From: JAVEDQ01 sp963783105
Lineage (GTDB): Bacteria > Actinomycetota > Actinomycetes > Frankiales > Frankiaceae
DNA: 64,000 nt
Assembly (NCBI GenBank): GCA_963783105.1
Contig: CAWAMI010000003.1
Span: 372,001 to 436,000 of the forward strand
Direction: 5' to 3'
The number at the start of each line of letters is the position of its first letter. The first letter of the stretch is position 1. The position numbers were made by a program, and so were the translations under genes. The notes beneath the pieces were generated by a model, which was not told the origin of the DNA, made no database searches, and saw only the letters and a list, made by a program, of their open reading frames with translations. Of this stretch, positions 23,347 through 32,392 are shown piece by piece.

Positions 23347-26300
23347 ATGGCGGCTGGCGTGCAACTGAGGCTGCTCGGCGCCTTCACGGTCAGGGCGCGC
23401 GGGCACCGGGTCGACTCCACGGACTGGCCGTCGAGGCGGGCTGCGGAACTCGTGCAGCTCCTCGCGCTGGCCGACGGGCACAGGCTGCTGCGCGACCAGG
23501 TGCTCGAAGCGCTGTGGCCGCACCTCGAACCCGAGCCCGCGGCCGCCAACCTGCGCAAGGCAGCCCATCACGCTCGCCGGCTGCTGGACGATCCGGACGC
23601 GATAACCCTGCGCGGCGGGGCCGTCGCGCTCTTCCCGAACGACACCGTCTCGACCGACCTCGACGAGGTGGAAGCGGCGCTGGCAGCCGCGGCCCGCGCA
23701 GGGAACGACTCGTCCGCCTGGCGGGCCGCGGCGGACCTGCACCCCGGCGAACTCCTCCCCGACGCCCGCTACGCCGCCTGGGCCGAACAGCCGCGGGAGC
23801 GGCTGCGGTCCCGCCGGCTCGACGCGCGTCGACACGCGGGCGACTGGGAGCGGGTGCTCGAGGAGGAACCGACGGACGAGGGAGCCTGCCGCGCGTTGAT
23901 GGCGAGCCGCCTGGCCGCCGGGACACCCCACGCCGCCGTCCGCGCCTACGGACGGCTGCGCTCGGCGCTGCACGACGACCTCGGCCTGTACCCCTCACCG
24001 CCCACGCAGGCCCTGTACGAGCGATGTCTGGCCGGGCTGCGACGACCGCAGCGCCCGATGCTGGGCCGCGACGTCGAGCTGGCCGACGCCGTCGCCGCCC
24101 TCGACGTCGGCGCCGCCCTCGACGTCGGCACCGCGCTCGACGTCGGCACCGAGCGGGCAGCCGCGATCGCCGTGCTCGCCGTCCGCGGACCCGGTGGAAT
24201 CGGCAAGACGACCTTCTGCAGCGAGCTGCTGGCGGCGACCTCACGGCGGGGGCGGCTCGCCGTGCGGGTCGGGGTCACCCGGGACGCCGGGCCCTTCGCC
24301 GCCCTGGCGGCGCTCGTCGACGTCCTGCTCGTTCGGGACGCCGACCTGATCGAGCGCGTGCCGCCGCACGCGGCGGCGGTGCTCCGCGAGCTGCTCGACC
24401 TCGGGCAGGGCGCCGCGCTGCCGGGTCCGGTGACCCGGCACCAGGTCGTCGGGGCCGTCCGGCGACTGCTGACGGCGGCCTCGGCCGCGTCGGGCAAGGT
24501 GCCCGGCCGACCGGTCCTGGTCGTGGACGACGCCCACCTCGCCGATCCGGACGCCGCCGAGGCGCTGCTCCACCTCCCCGGCGTCGGCGAGGTCCGCGGG
24601 CCGCTGGTGGTGCTCGCCTACCGGCCGGAGCAGGCGGGCGACGCGTTGACGCGCGGCGTCGGCAGGCTCGAGCGCGCCGGGATTCTCGCCACGGTCGATC
24701 TCCCGCCGCTGGACGCGGCGGACGCCGCGGCACTCGTCCACACCGCGGCACCCGTCCCGGTCGCCGCGTCGACGATGGCGGGGATCCTCGACGCCGCCGA
24801 CGGCAACCCGTTTCTTCTCCTCGAGCTGGCCCGGGAATGCGGCCGCACCGACGGCAGCCCCGCCGGGGACCGGCTGGCCGCCCGCTTCCTCGACCTCGAC
24901 GCCGGCCTGCTCCACGGCCTGCGCCGACTCGCCGTCGCCGGCGAGGAACTGGACATGGCCGCCGTTCTCGCCGTGACCGGGCTCGCCGAGGACGACGCGT
25001 CGGCGCTGCTCGACGCCGCCCTGGCCGAGGGCGTCCTCGTCGTGGCCGGGACCCGCTACCGGTTCCGCCACGAGCTGGTGCGGCAGGCGCTCGTCGAGGC
25101 GCTGCCCCCGCACCGGCGGGCCGCCGTCCACCGCGACGCCGCGCGTCGGCTGGCCACCGTTTCGACCTCGCCCGAGGCCGTGGCGGCGCACTGGCTCGCC
25201 GGCGATCGACCGGACGAGGCCGTGCCGTGGCTCGTCCGAGCGGCCCGGCGGGCGGTGCGACTCGGCGCCTTCGGCAACGCCCTGCGGCACGCCGACAGGG
25301 CGCTCCACCACGAGGCGGGCCACGCCGAGGCGCTCTGCCTCCGGGCGGAGGCGCTGGAGGCACTCGGCAGCGAGCGGGCGCCCGGCGCCTGGGGAGCGGC
25401 GGTCCGGGCGGCGGACCCCGCCGAACGGGACGACCTACGCGCGAAGCAGGCCCTGGCCACGGTGCGCGCAGGCGACCCGGCGGGCGCGGTGGGTGTCCTG
25501 GAGGGCGTCGAGGCCCGCAGCTTCGACGGCCGACTCGCGCAGGCGCTCGCGCTCTGCGGAGCAGCCGCGATGGGCTTCGCGGATCCGACGCTCGGCGTCG
25601 AGAGCGCGGCGCGCACCCGCCGACTGGCTGTCGAGGCGGGCAACCCGTCGGCGGTCGTGATCGCGGCCTGGGCGGAGGCGGCCGCCGCGCACGCGAAGGG
25701 CGAGCTGCCGAACAACCTGCAAGCGGTACTGAGGGACACGGCGTCGGTCCCGGAGCAGGCGGTCACGGTCTTCGACGGACAGCTCTGCGTGGCCGAGCGC
25801 CTGCTCTACGGGAACCAGCCGTACGACACGGTGATCGGCTTCGCCTCCGAACTGGCCGAACAGGCGCGGCGGCTCGGAGCGGGCCGCGGTCTGGCGTTCG
25901 CGACGACGTTCCGCGGTGAGGCGCTGCTGCTGACCGGCCGGCTCGACGAGGCGGAGTCGGACCTCGAGGACGGCGTGCGCCTGCACCGCGCGATCGGTGC
26001 GGCCGGCGGCGAGGCGCTGTCGCTGCAGCGACTCGCCGAGGTCGCGATACACCGTGGAGATCGCGAACGCGCCGCGACCCTCGTCGACGACGCGCTCACG
26101 GTGGCCCGCGAGTCGAACCTCGGTTTCCACCTCTTCGACCGGATCTACGGGACGAAGATCGCCGCGGCGCCCGACCCGGCGCGTGCGATGGTCGCCCTCG
26201 AGGAGGCGGAGGAGGCGGTGCACGGCGCCCTCGAGACGTGCCCGGGGTGCCGGATCACGCTCGCCGTGCCGGCCGGGATCGCCGCCGCACAGGCGGGCGA

Positions 26301-26547
26301 CACCGCCCGCGCCCGGCGCTACGAGGGGGTCACCGAGCGCCTCACGGAGATCCTCATGCGGCTGCCGGGCTGGTACGCCGCGCTCGACGAGCTCCGCGGA
26401 CGGCGCCTGCTCGCCGAGGGGGACGCCTGCGCGGCAGTCGTCGCGCTGGAGCGCGCCTGCGACGGGTTCCGCCATGCGGGGCAGCCGCTCGACGCCCGGC
26501 GGTGCGCGTCCGCCGCGCGCAGCGCCGCCCGCGCGGCCGGTCCCTGA
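23347..26547 (+). CDS. BTAD/AAA-ATPase transcriptional regulator (SARP-like, large)
   Basis: The ATG at 23347, behind GGGAGG, gives 1066 residues. Residues 1-100 form a winged-helix OmpR-type DNA-binding domain (LRLLGAFTVRARG, AAELVQLLALADG, LEALWP). The BTAD helical domain spans about 100-225, and a P-loop ATPase follows with Walker A GPGGIGKTTF near 282-291 and Walker B VLVVDDAHLAD near 390. From about 600 on there are TPR-like helical repeats. No C-terminal LuxR helix-turn-helix is present. An in-frame 18-bp repeat encodes LDVGTA units just before the ATPase. The regulated genes are unknown; a cupin gene follows on the same strand. Confidence 0.92.
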   Translation: MAAGVQLRLLGAFTVRARGHRVDSTDWPSRRAAELVQLLALADGHRLLRDQVLEALWPHLEPEPAAANLRKAAHHARRLLDDPDAITLRGGAVALFPNDTVSTDLDEVEAALAAAARAGNDSSAWRAAADLHPGELLPDARYAAWAEQPRERLRSRRLDARRHAGDWERVLEEEPTDEGACRALMASRLAAGTPHAAVRAYGRLRSALHDDLGLYPSPPTQALYERCLAGLRRPQRPMLGRDVELADAVAALDVGAALDVGTALDVGTERAAAIAVLAVRGPGGIGKTTFCSELLAATSRRGRLAVRVGVTRDAGPFAALAALVDVLLVRDADLIERVPPHAAAVLRELLDLGQGAALPGPVTRHQVVGAVRRLLTAASAASGKVPGRPVLVVDDAHLADPDAAEALLHLPGVGEVRGPLVVLAYRPEQAGDALTRGVGRLERAGILATVDLPPLDAADAAALVHTAAPVPVAASTMAGILDAADGNPFLLLELARECGRTDGSPAGDRLAARFLDLDAGLLHGLRRLAVAGEELDMAAVLAVTGLAEDDASALLDAALAEGVLVVAGTRYRFRHELVRQALVEALPPHRRAAVHRDAARRLATVSTSPEAVAAHWLAGDRPDEAVPWLVRAARRAVRLGAFGNALRHADRALHHEAGHAEALCLRAEALEALGSERAPGAWGAAVRAADPAERDDLRAKQALATVRAGDPAGAVGVLEGVEARSFDGRLAQALALCGAAAMGFADPTLGVESAARTRRLAVEAGNPSAVVIAAWAEAAAAHAKGELPNNLQAVLRDTASVPEQAVTVFDGQLCVAERLLYGNQPYDTVIGFASELAEQARRLGAGRGLAFATTFRGEALLLTGRLDEAESDLEDGVRLHRAIGAAGGEALSLQRLAEVAIHRGDRERAATLVDDALTVARESNLGFHLFDRIYGTKIAAAPDPARAMVALEEAEEAVHGALETCPGCRITLAVPAGIAAAQAGDTARARRYEGVTERLTEILMRLPGWYAALDELRGRRLLAEGDACAAVVALERACDGFRHAGQPLDARRCASAARSAARAAGP
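24109..24155 (+). repeat. In-frame 18-bp tandem repeat (LDVGTA)
   Basis: CTCGACGTCGGC occurs three times at 18-bp spacing (from about 24110), coding for LDVGAA-LDVGTA-LDVGT between the BTAD and ATPase domains. It is an expandable linker and would not disturb the reading frame. Confidence 0.75.
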
Positions 26548-26657
26548 GGGAAGGCTTGGCCGAGGAACGGTTGGCCGGGGAACGATCCAGGAACGCCGGG
26601 CGCCGAGACTGCCTCCCGTCGAGCCGGAACGGATCCGGCCGCACACGAGGAGGAATC

Positions 26658-27020
26658 ATGATCGCCTACGACCGGTCGGACGTCCCCGTCGTCATCGAGG
26701 GCGGTGGCATCGAGGTCCGCGTGCGGGAGATCGGCGGCGGAATGTCGACGTCGTTCATCACGCTGCCCGCGGGCGCGGATCTCGGCCCCGCCTTCGAGGG
26801 TCTCGTCGACGACGCGTGCCAGTGCCCGCACTGGGGCTACATCCTCTCCGGCAAGCTCCTCATGCGCACCAAGGGCGACGACGAGGTCTATGGGGCCGGA
26901 CAGGCGGTCTACTGGGCGCCGGGCCACGTCCCGGTGGCCCTCGAGGACACCCGGTACGTCGACTTCTCGCCGACCGAGGAGTTCAACGCCGTCGTCGACC
27001 ACATCCGCTCGAAGGGCTGA
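26658..27020 (+). CDS. Cupin-domain protein
   Basis: The ATG at 26658 follows GAGGAGG at ideal spacing and gives 120 residues. The cupin core is visible: CQCPHWGYILSGKLLMRT (motif 1, one His) and the VYGAGQAVYWAPGHVPVALED stretch (read here as YGAGQAVYWAPGHVP, motif 2). Only part of the usual metal-ligand set is present. Small stand-alone cupins of this kind have diverse or unknown roles. It lies 110 bp after the BTAD regulator and may be its target or co-transcribed. Confidence 0.82.
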   Translation: MIAYDRSDVPVVIEGGGIEVRVREIGGGMSTSFITLPAGADLGPAFEGLVDDACQCPHWGYILSGKLLMRTKGDDEVYGAGQAVYWAPGHVPVALEDTRYVDFSPTEEFNAVVDHIRSKG

Positions 27021-27064
27021 GACGGAGGCTGGCCGTGCCCGGGTCGGGACCGGCGCTGCCGCTG

Positions 27065-27583
27065 TCAGTGCTGCCGGGACTCGAGCCCGAGCACCAGCAG
27101 CTGCACCCCCGGCTCCGGCACCCAGTCGCGCTCCGGCTCCCGGCGGTACCCGCGACGCTCGTAGAGCCGGAGGGCGGCGGCGTTCCTGTCCTCGACCGAG
27201 AGCACCAGCCGCCGCGCACCGGCAGCCGCGGCCCGCTGCTCGCAGGCGGCCACGAGCGCCGTTCCGATCCCCCGCCCCGCCGAACCCGGGTCGACGGCCA
27301 GCATCCGGAACTCGTACTCCCCCGGTCGCGCGATGTCGGCGAAGGCCGTACCGGCGGCGGCGAGCGTCACCGTGCCGACCAGCAGCCCGTTCGCCTCGGC
27401 CACCAGCAGGGTCGACGACGCCGACCGTCCGACCGCGTCCTCGACGTGCGCGAGGTACTCGTCGCTGCCGAGGCCGGCGGCCGCGTACGCGGCCCGGGTC
27501 AGCAGGCCGACCACGGCCAGCTCGTCGAGCCGGGCCTCGCGGACGGCGAGTTCGGTCGTCGGCGTGAGAGGAGCGGTCGACAC
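27065..27583 (-). CDS. GNAT-family N-acetyltransferase
   Basis: The GTG at 27583 gives 172 residues, starting 5 bp after the stop of the MFS gene on the same strand. GNAT motif A is RMLAVDPGSAGRGIGTALVA (near 96-115), motif B is LVLSVEDRNAAALRLYERRGYRR. The acetyl-CoA-binding Gly pattern R/Q-x-x-G-x-G is complete. The substrate is unknown. Tight linkage behind a drug-efflux-type transporter suggests co-transcription and a possible shared role in xenobiotic resistance, which is inference. Confidence 0.9.
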   Translation of the reverse strand: MSTAPLTPTTELAVREARLDELAVVGLLTRAAYAAAGLGSDEYLAHVEDAVGRSASSTLLVAEANGLLVGTVTLAAAGTAFADIARPGEYEFRMLAVDPGSAGRGIGTALVAACEQRAAAAGARRLVLSVEDRNAAALRLYERRGYRREPERDWVPEPGVQLLVLGLESRQH

Positions 27584-27588
27584 GGCTC

Positions 27589-29178
27589 TCAGGCTGCCAC
27601 CGGATCGGCGCCGGTGGGGGCGTCGTCGGGGGCGTCGGTCGGGCCCTCGTCCGCGGTGGCGGCGACGTCCTGTTTGCGCAGCCGGACCACGAACACGGTG
27701 ATGGCCAGCGCGAGAACCGAGAACGCGACCGCGACCAGGAACGCCGTCGAGATGCCGTGCGACAGGATCTGGGCGGCGGTGTCCTGGGGCGACTGACGGG
27801 TCACGGCGCCGCTCGAGACCAGCCGCTCCTTCTCGTTGGCCGACGCCGTGCTGAAGACGGTGACGAGGATCGACAGGCCCAGCGATCCGCCGACCTGCTG
27901 CATGACGTTCAGCAGCCCGGACGCGGCCCCCGAGTCGGACGGCCCGACGTTGGACACCGCCGAGACCGTGAGCGGCACGAACAGGTTCCCCATCCCGGCC
28001 GCGAACAGGATGATCGGCAGCAGGATGCCCGTGACGTAGCCGCTGTCCGCGCTGATCTGGGACAACCAGCCCAGCCCCAGCGCCGTCAGCACGCCGCCGA
28101 CGATCATGAACGGCCGCGGCCCGAACCTCGCCAGGTTCCGCGACGAGAACGTGGCCACGACGATGATCGTCGCGCTGACCGGAAGGAACGCGAGCCCGGC
28201 CTTCATCGGGCCGTAGCCCAGCACCTCCTGCACGAACAGCGTGAGGAAGAAGAACATGCTGAACAACGCGGCGGCCAGGCACAGCATCACGAGGTAGACC
28301 CCACCGCGGTTGCGGTCCTTGAGCAGGTGCAGCGGCGTGATCGGCTGCGCGGAGGTCAGCTCGATGCGCACGAAGGCGGCGAGCAGCACGATCGCGGCGA
28401 CGAACGACGTGAGGGTCCAGGAGTCGGCCCAGCCGTCCTGGCCGGCGCGGATGAAGCCGTAGACCAGCGAGCCCATGCCGAGCGTGGAGGTGACGGCACC
28501 GGCCAGGTCGAAGCGGCCCGGCAGCCGCTCGGACTCGGTGAGGTAGAGCGGGACCAGCACGGCGATGGCGAGGCCGATCGGCACGTTCACGAAGAACACC
28601 CAGCGCCAGGAGAGGTACTCGGTGAGCACCCCACCGGCCAGCAGTCCGATCGCGGCGCCCGAACCCGACACGGCGGCGAAGACGCCGAAGGCCCGGTTGC
28701 GCTCCCTGCCGGCGGCGAAGTTCGTCGCGATCAGCGCCAGCGCGGTCGGCGAGGCGATGGCGCCGCCGACGCCCTGGAGCGCGCGGGCGGCGAGCAGGAA
28801 GCCCTCGCTGTTCGCGAAGCCACCGAGCAGCGACGCGACGCTGAACAGCAGGATGCCCGAGACGAAGACCCGGCGGCGGCCGAGGATGTCGCCGGCGCGG
28901 GCGCCGAGCAACAGCAAACCACCGAAGGTGAGCGTGTAGGCGTTGAGCACCCAGGACAGGTCGGCGGTGTCGAAGTCGAGCGCCTTCTGGATGCTCGGCA
29001 GCGCGATGTTCACGATGGTCGCGTCGAGGACCACCATGAGCTGGCACGCGGCGATGACCGCGAGCGCGATCCCCGGGTGGTGCCCCCGCCGGGGCGGGGC
29101 GGCGACGCGGGGCTCGCGTCGGACGGCCGGTGGAGCGGCGGGTGGAGCGGACGGTGCGTCGGAAGCCGTGCTGGCCAT
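27589..29178 (-). CDS. MFS drug-efflux transporter, DHA2 (14-TM) type
   Basis: A 529-residue transporter with 14 predicted membrane segments. The first follows a Pro/Ala-rich cytoplasmic start (IALAVIAACQLMVVLDATIV, with the D-x-T-I-V-N signature of the DHA2 group). Motif A is GARAGDILGRRRVF, and motif C is in the AIASPTALALIA region. Such proteins export drugs in exchange for protons. It is divergent from a TetR regulator; two similar palindromes lie between them. A GNAT gene follows 5 bp downstream. Confidence 0.93.
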   Translation of the reverse strand: MASTASDAPSAPPAAPPAVRREPRVAAPPRRGHHPGIALAVIAACQLMVVLDATIVNIALPSIQKALDFDTADLSWVLNAYTLTFGGLLLLGARAGDILGRRRVFVSGILLFSVASLLGGFANSEGFLLAARALQGVGGAIASPTALALIATNFAAGRERNRAFGVFAAVSGSGAAIGLLAGGVLTEYLSWRWVFFVNVPIGLAIAVLVPLYLTESERLPGRFDLAGAVTSTLGMGSLVYGFIRAGQDGWADSWTLTSFVAAIVLLAAFVRIELTSAQPITPLHLLKDRNRGGVYLVMLCLAAALFSMFFFLTLFVQEVLGYGPMKAGLAFLPVSATIIVVATFSSRNLARFGPRPFMIVGGVLTALGLGWLSQISADSGYVTGILLPIILFAAGMGNLFVPLTVSAVSNVGPSDSGAASGLLNVMQQVGGSLGLSILVTVFSTASANEKERLVSSGAVTRQSPQDTAAQILSHGISTAFLVAVAFSVLALAITVFVVRLRKQDVAATADEGPTDAPDDAPTGADPVAA

Positions 29179-29228
29179 GTCGTGCCTCGGAACTCGTCGG
29201 AGCGGGGAGTGCGGGGAACGTCTGATAC

Positions 29229-29244
29229 GAGACGCGAACGTCTC
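29229..29244. promoter_or_regulatory. Putative TetR operator 1
   Basis: GAGACG-CGAA-CGTCTC, a perfect inverted repeat followed by TTATATG, in the MFS/TetR intergenic region about 50 bp upstream of the MFS start. It matches the second site in position-by-position order. Confidence 0.65.
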
Positions 29245-29274
29245 TTATATGCCACAGTAGGTATCGGCAGCTAA

Positions 29275-29290
29275 GGGACGCAAGCGTTCC
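29275..29290. promoter_or_regulatory. Putative TetR operator 2
   Basis: GGGACG-CAAG-CGTTCC, an imperfect inverted repeat followed by TTATGTG, 46 bp from the first site and 33 bp upstream of the TetR start. The duplicated palindrome plus the CTTATRTG flank indicate two sites for one protein. Confidence 0.65.
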
Positions 29291-29322
29291 TTATGTGATC
29301 TGATCGTCGTTTGGAGCCGGAA

Positions 29323-30030
29323 GTGAAGCCCGTGGACGCGCGCCCCGACGTCGACCGGATTGCCGGCCAGCCGGACGCCGGCGAGCCGGATGCATGCGAG
29401 CCGGATGCATGCGAGGCCACTGCCTGCGAACCCGCCGCCGCGCGCCGGCGCCGCGGCGAGGCGCTCGAGCACGCGATCTGCGAGGCGGCCGTCGAGCAAC
29501 TCTCCACCTGCGGCTACGGCCAGCTGACGATGGAGGGGGTGGCTGCTGCCGCCCGCACGGGCAAGGCGTCGCTGTACCGGCGCTGGACGTCGAAGGAGGA
29601 TCTCGTCCTCGACGCCATGGCGCACGTGATGCCGCGCGTCGAGGACAGGCTCAGCGCGGACGGCAGCACGACCGGCGGGCTGCGCGACGACCTGCTCGCG
29701 TTGCTCGGGCAGACGGGGAGCATCCTCGCGGGCCCGAAGGGGGCACTCGTCCGCTCGCTGCTGGGTGAGGTCGACCCGGGCAGCTCGCTGCTCACCGCGA
29801 TGCGGGTCCGGCTGATCGAGCCCCGCCTGCAGCACCTCGTGGCGATCATCGACCGCGGCATCGAGCGCGGCGAGGCCAGCCCGGGGAGCGCGACGCGCAC
29901 CCACGCCGAACTCGGGCCGGCGGTGCTGCTGCACCGTTTCCTGCTCTACGGCCAGGTCACCGAGGCCGACGTCACTGAGATCGTCGACGACGTGGTGCTC
30001 CCCCTGCTGAGGCGGGCCCCGGAGCAGTAG
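29323..30030 (+). CDS. TetR/AcrR-family regulator
   Basis: I take the GTG at 29323 (GGAG/GGAA just upstream; TTG 29311 is possible), giving about 235 residues. An unusual N-terminal extension repeats GEPDACEPDACE (15-bp units). The TetR helix-turn-helix follows: ALEHAICEAAVEQLSTCGYG, LTMEGVAAAARTGKASLYRRW. The C-terminal ligand domain matches the TetR_C group seen near multidrug exporters. It is divergent from the MFS exporter, with paired palindromes between them, so it likely represses exporter, GNAT and itself. Confidence 0.9.
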   Translation: MKPVDARPDVDRIAGQPDAGEPDACEPDACEATACEPAAARRRRGEALEHAICEAAVEQLSTCGYGQLTMEGVAAAARTGKASLYRRWTSKEDLVLDAMAHVMPRVEDRLSADGSTTGGLRDDLLALLGQTGSILAGPKGALVRSLLGEVDPGSSLLTAMRVRLIEPRLQHLVAIIDRGIERGEASPGSATRTHAELGPAVLLHRFLLYGQVTEADVTEIVDDVVLPLLRRAPEQ

Positions 30031-30142
30031 CTGCGCCCCGGCGGGGCCACGCGCTGCGCGCCGTGCAGGAGCCTCGTTTGCCTCCCCCCGCCCCGGGGAC
30101 GCCGTTGAGTGCACGTGCAACTACTTCGCCTGGAGAAGGCCC

Positions 30143-30838
30143 ATGAACATCGGCATCATCGGAGCCGGCAACATCGGCGGCACGCTCACGCGCCGGCTCA
30201 CGGAACTCGGCCACACGGTCACCGTCGCGAACTCGCGGGGGCCGGAGACGCTCGCCGACCTGGCCCGCGAGACCGGCGCGACGCCCGGAACGCCGGTGCA
30301 GGCGTCCCACAACCAGGATCTCGTCGTCGTCACCATCCCGCAGATCCGGGTGCCCGACCTCCCCGGCGATCTGTTCGACGGCGTCCCGCCGTCCGTCGTC
30401 GTCGTCGACACCGGCAACTACTACCCGCAGCAGCGGGACGGCCGCATCGACGAGATCGAGGACGGCATGATCGAGAGCCGTTGGGTGGAGAAGCAGCTCG
30501 GCCGGCCCGTGATCAAGGCCTTCAACAACATCTACTTCGGGTCTCTGGCCGAAAAGGGTCAGCCCGCGGGAACGCCCGGGCGCATCGCCCTGCCGGTCTC
30601 GGGTGACGACCAGGCGGCCAAGCAGACGGTCCAGGCGCTCATCGACGAGCTGGGGTTCGACACGATCGACAACGGCTCGCTGGACGACTCCTGGCGGCAC
30701 CAGCCCGGCACTCCGGCCTACGTGGCCGACTCCGACCTCCAGCAGCTGCGTGAGCGACTCGCCGCGGCCGAGCCGGAGCGCAAGCCGGAGTGGCGCGCCA
30801 CCGAGGAGAGCCCCGGCGACTTCGCCGACCCCCGCTGA
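30143..30838 (+). CDS. NADPH-dependent F420 reductase-like NAD(P)-binding protein
   Basis: A 231-residue Rossmann protein: GIIGAGNIGGTLTRRL at residues 4-19 is the dinucleotide loop, with N/S-R after the second strand (VANSRGPETL) as in NADPH binders. The LVVVTIPQIRVPDLP segment and the VIKAFNNIYFGSLAEKG stretch are typical of the NADPH:F420 reductase-like (FNO) group. Many actinobacterial members near this size do not use F420 and are simply annotated as dinucleotide binding. GGAGAAGG precedes the ATG. It converges on dinB with 7 bp between stops. Confidence 0.85.
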   Translation: MNIGIIGAGNIGGTLTRRLTELGHTVTVANSRGPETLADLARETGATPGTPVQASHNQDLVVVTIPQIRVPDLPGDLFDGVPPSVVVVDTGNYYPQQRDGRIDEIEDGMIESRWVEKQLGRPVIKAFNNIYFGSLAEKGQPAGTPGRIALPVSGDDQAAKQTVQALIDELGFDTIDNGSLDDSWRHQPGTPAYVADSDLQQLRERLAAAEPERKPEWRATEESPGDFADPR

Positions 30839-30845
30839 CGCGAGG

Positions 30846-32180
30846 TCAGCCGGCCCACTCGAGGGGCTCGACGGGGCGGAGCGCCGGGTCGTCGAGCGCG
30901 AGTGTGCGGACCGGTCCCGGTCCGGACGCGAACGTCTCGAACCGCACCGTCACCCGTCCGAGCCCGGAGCCCTGCACCCAGCCGCGGCCGAACTCGTCGT
31001 GCTCGACGTCGGCGCCCGGGGCGTAGCTGCGCGACGCGGGGACGTCGTTGCTCTCGACCGCCGCGACGTCCGCGGCGAGCGCCGCCTCCTCGACGGCCAG
31101 CGGCAGCTCGTGCTGCATGGAGTCGCTGATGCCGGAGACGGAGACCCCCAGCAGCCGGATCCCTCCGGTCACGTCGACGCCGTCGAGCAGCTGCCGGGCC
31201 TCCCGGCGGATCACCGACAGCTGGTCGGTGGCGGCCGGCAGCGTGCGGGACCGGGACAGCGTCGAGAAGTCGTGCAGCCGGACCTTGACGGTGACCGTGC
31301 GTCCGCTGTGCCCCCCGGACTCCAGCCGCGCCGCGGTGCTGGCGGCGAGCCGGTCGAGCTCCATCCGCAGACGCGTGGGGTCGGTCAGGTCGACGGGAAA
31401 GGTGTCCTCGGTCCCCACCGACTTCGCCTCCCGTTCGGCGACCACCGGACGGTCGTCGCGCCCGGCCGCCATCGCCGCCAGCGATCGGCCGACCGCCTCC
31501 CCCAGCAGCCCGACGAGCTCGGACTCCGGCCGCGAGGCGAGGTCGCCGACGGTGCGGATGCCCACGCTCGTCAGCCGTACCGAGGTCACCGGGCCCACGC
31601 CCGGCAACCGCGCGGCGGGTAGCGGCCGCAGCATCTCCACCTCGGTGCCCGGCGGCACGATCAGCTGACCCGCGGGCTTCGCCGCATCCGAGGCGATCTT
31701 CGCCAGCAGCTTGGACGACGCCGCTCCGACCGAGCCGGCGAGCCCGGTGGCGGCGGCGATGCTCGCGCGCAGGTCCGACGCCACCTTCGCCACGCCCTCG
31801 ACGGAGTCGTCGGAGAGTCCGCCGGCCGCCGAACTCCCCGCCGCCAGGTCCACGAAGGCCTCGTCCAGGCTCAGCGGTTCGACGAGCGGCGAGCGCTCGC
31901 GCAGCAGCGCCATGACGACCTCGCTCGCGGCGCGGTAGGCCGGGAACCGGCCGGCCAGGACGGCCGCCCGCGGGCAGCGGCGCCGCGCTTCGGCCATGGC
32001 CATCGCCGAGTGGACGCCGTAGACGCGCGCCTCGTAGTTCGCGGTGGCGACGACGCCCCGCGGCCCGGTGCCGCCGACGATGACCGGTCGTCCGCGGAGG
32101 CTCGGCTTGTCCCGCGTCTCGACGGCGGCGAAGAAGCAGTCCATGTCCAGGTGCAGGACCGTGGGTGAGGACCGGGGCAC
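30846..32180 (-). CDS. dinB: DNA polymerase IV
   Basis: The GTG at 32180 (VPRSSPTVLHLDMDCFF) gives 444 residues; a longer frame upstream is not conserved in character. Catalytic carboxylates are Asp12/Asp14 in HLDMDCFF and Asp106/Glu107 in LSLDEAFVD. The steric-gate region YEARVYGVHSAM and the thumb ARLPGVGPVTSVRL (helix-hairpin-helix) are present. It is a Y-family translesion polymerase, error-prone, cytoplasmic. The C-terminus extends past the little finger by about 80 residues (VEHDEFGRGWVQGSGLGRVTV), as in mycobacterial DinB proteins, and lacks an obvious beta-clamp motif at the extreme end. Confidence 0.95.
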   Translation of the reverse strand: MPRSSPTVLHLDMDCFFAAVETRDKPSLRGRPVIVGGTGPRGVVATANYEARVYGVHSAMAMAEARRRCPRAAVLAGRFPAYRAASEVVMALLRERSPLVEPLSLDEAFVDLAAGSSAAGGLSDDSVEGVAKVASDLRASIAAATGLAGSVGAASSKLLAKIASDAAKPAGQLIVPPGTEVEMLRPLPAARLPGVGPVTSVRLTSVGIRTVGDLASRPESELVGLLGEAVGRSLAAMAAGRDDRPVVAEREAKSVGTEDTFPVDLTDPTRLRMELDRLAASTAARLESGGHSGRTVTVKVRLHDFSTLSRSRTLPAATDQLSVIRREARQLLDGVDVTGGIRLLGVSVSGISDSMQHELPLAVEEAALAADVAAVESNDVPASRSYAPGADVEHDEFGRGWVQGSGLGRVTVRFETFASGPGPVRTLALDDPALRPVEPLEWAG

Positions 32181-32280
32181 GGTTCGCAGTCTGCCGTCCG
32201 CGGTTCGCGTTGGCCCGTAGCGCCGGACGGGGTGGCGACCCGCTGGGCTGGCTGGGGACAGCGCGCCGAGCCGGCGAGCA

Positions 32281-32365
32281 AGATCGTGAGCAACACGGTT
32301 GATCGACACGCCGTGGTCGTGGCGCGGCTCCTCGGCGTGTCGATCTTCCGCGTTGCTGGTGATCT
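32281..32365. repeat. 33-bp imperfect inverted repeat (dispersed family)
   Basis: Arms 32281-32313 and 32333-32365 pair at 27 of 33 positions around a 19-nt loop; the inner 13 bp (GATCGACACGCCG) are perfect. The right arm, read on the minus strand, shares 23 of 26 bases with the right arm of the inverted repeat at 58185-58267, so the two loci belong to one family. It lies between dinB and the monooxygenase gene with no coding potential. Confidence 0.8.
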
Positions 32366-32392
32366 CGGACGGCAGGTGACCAGCGCGCGGCC

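Noticed and set aside
27065..29047. A 660-codon minus-strand frame fusing GNAT to upstream sequence
   Set aside because: Only the last 172 codons are GNAT; the rest is a shadow of the MFS gene in another frame. The GTG at 27583 is the real start.
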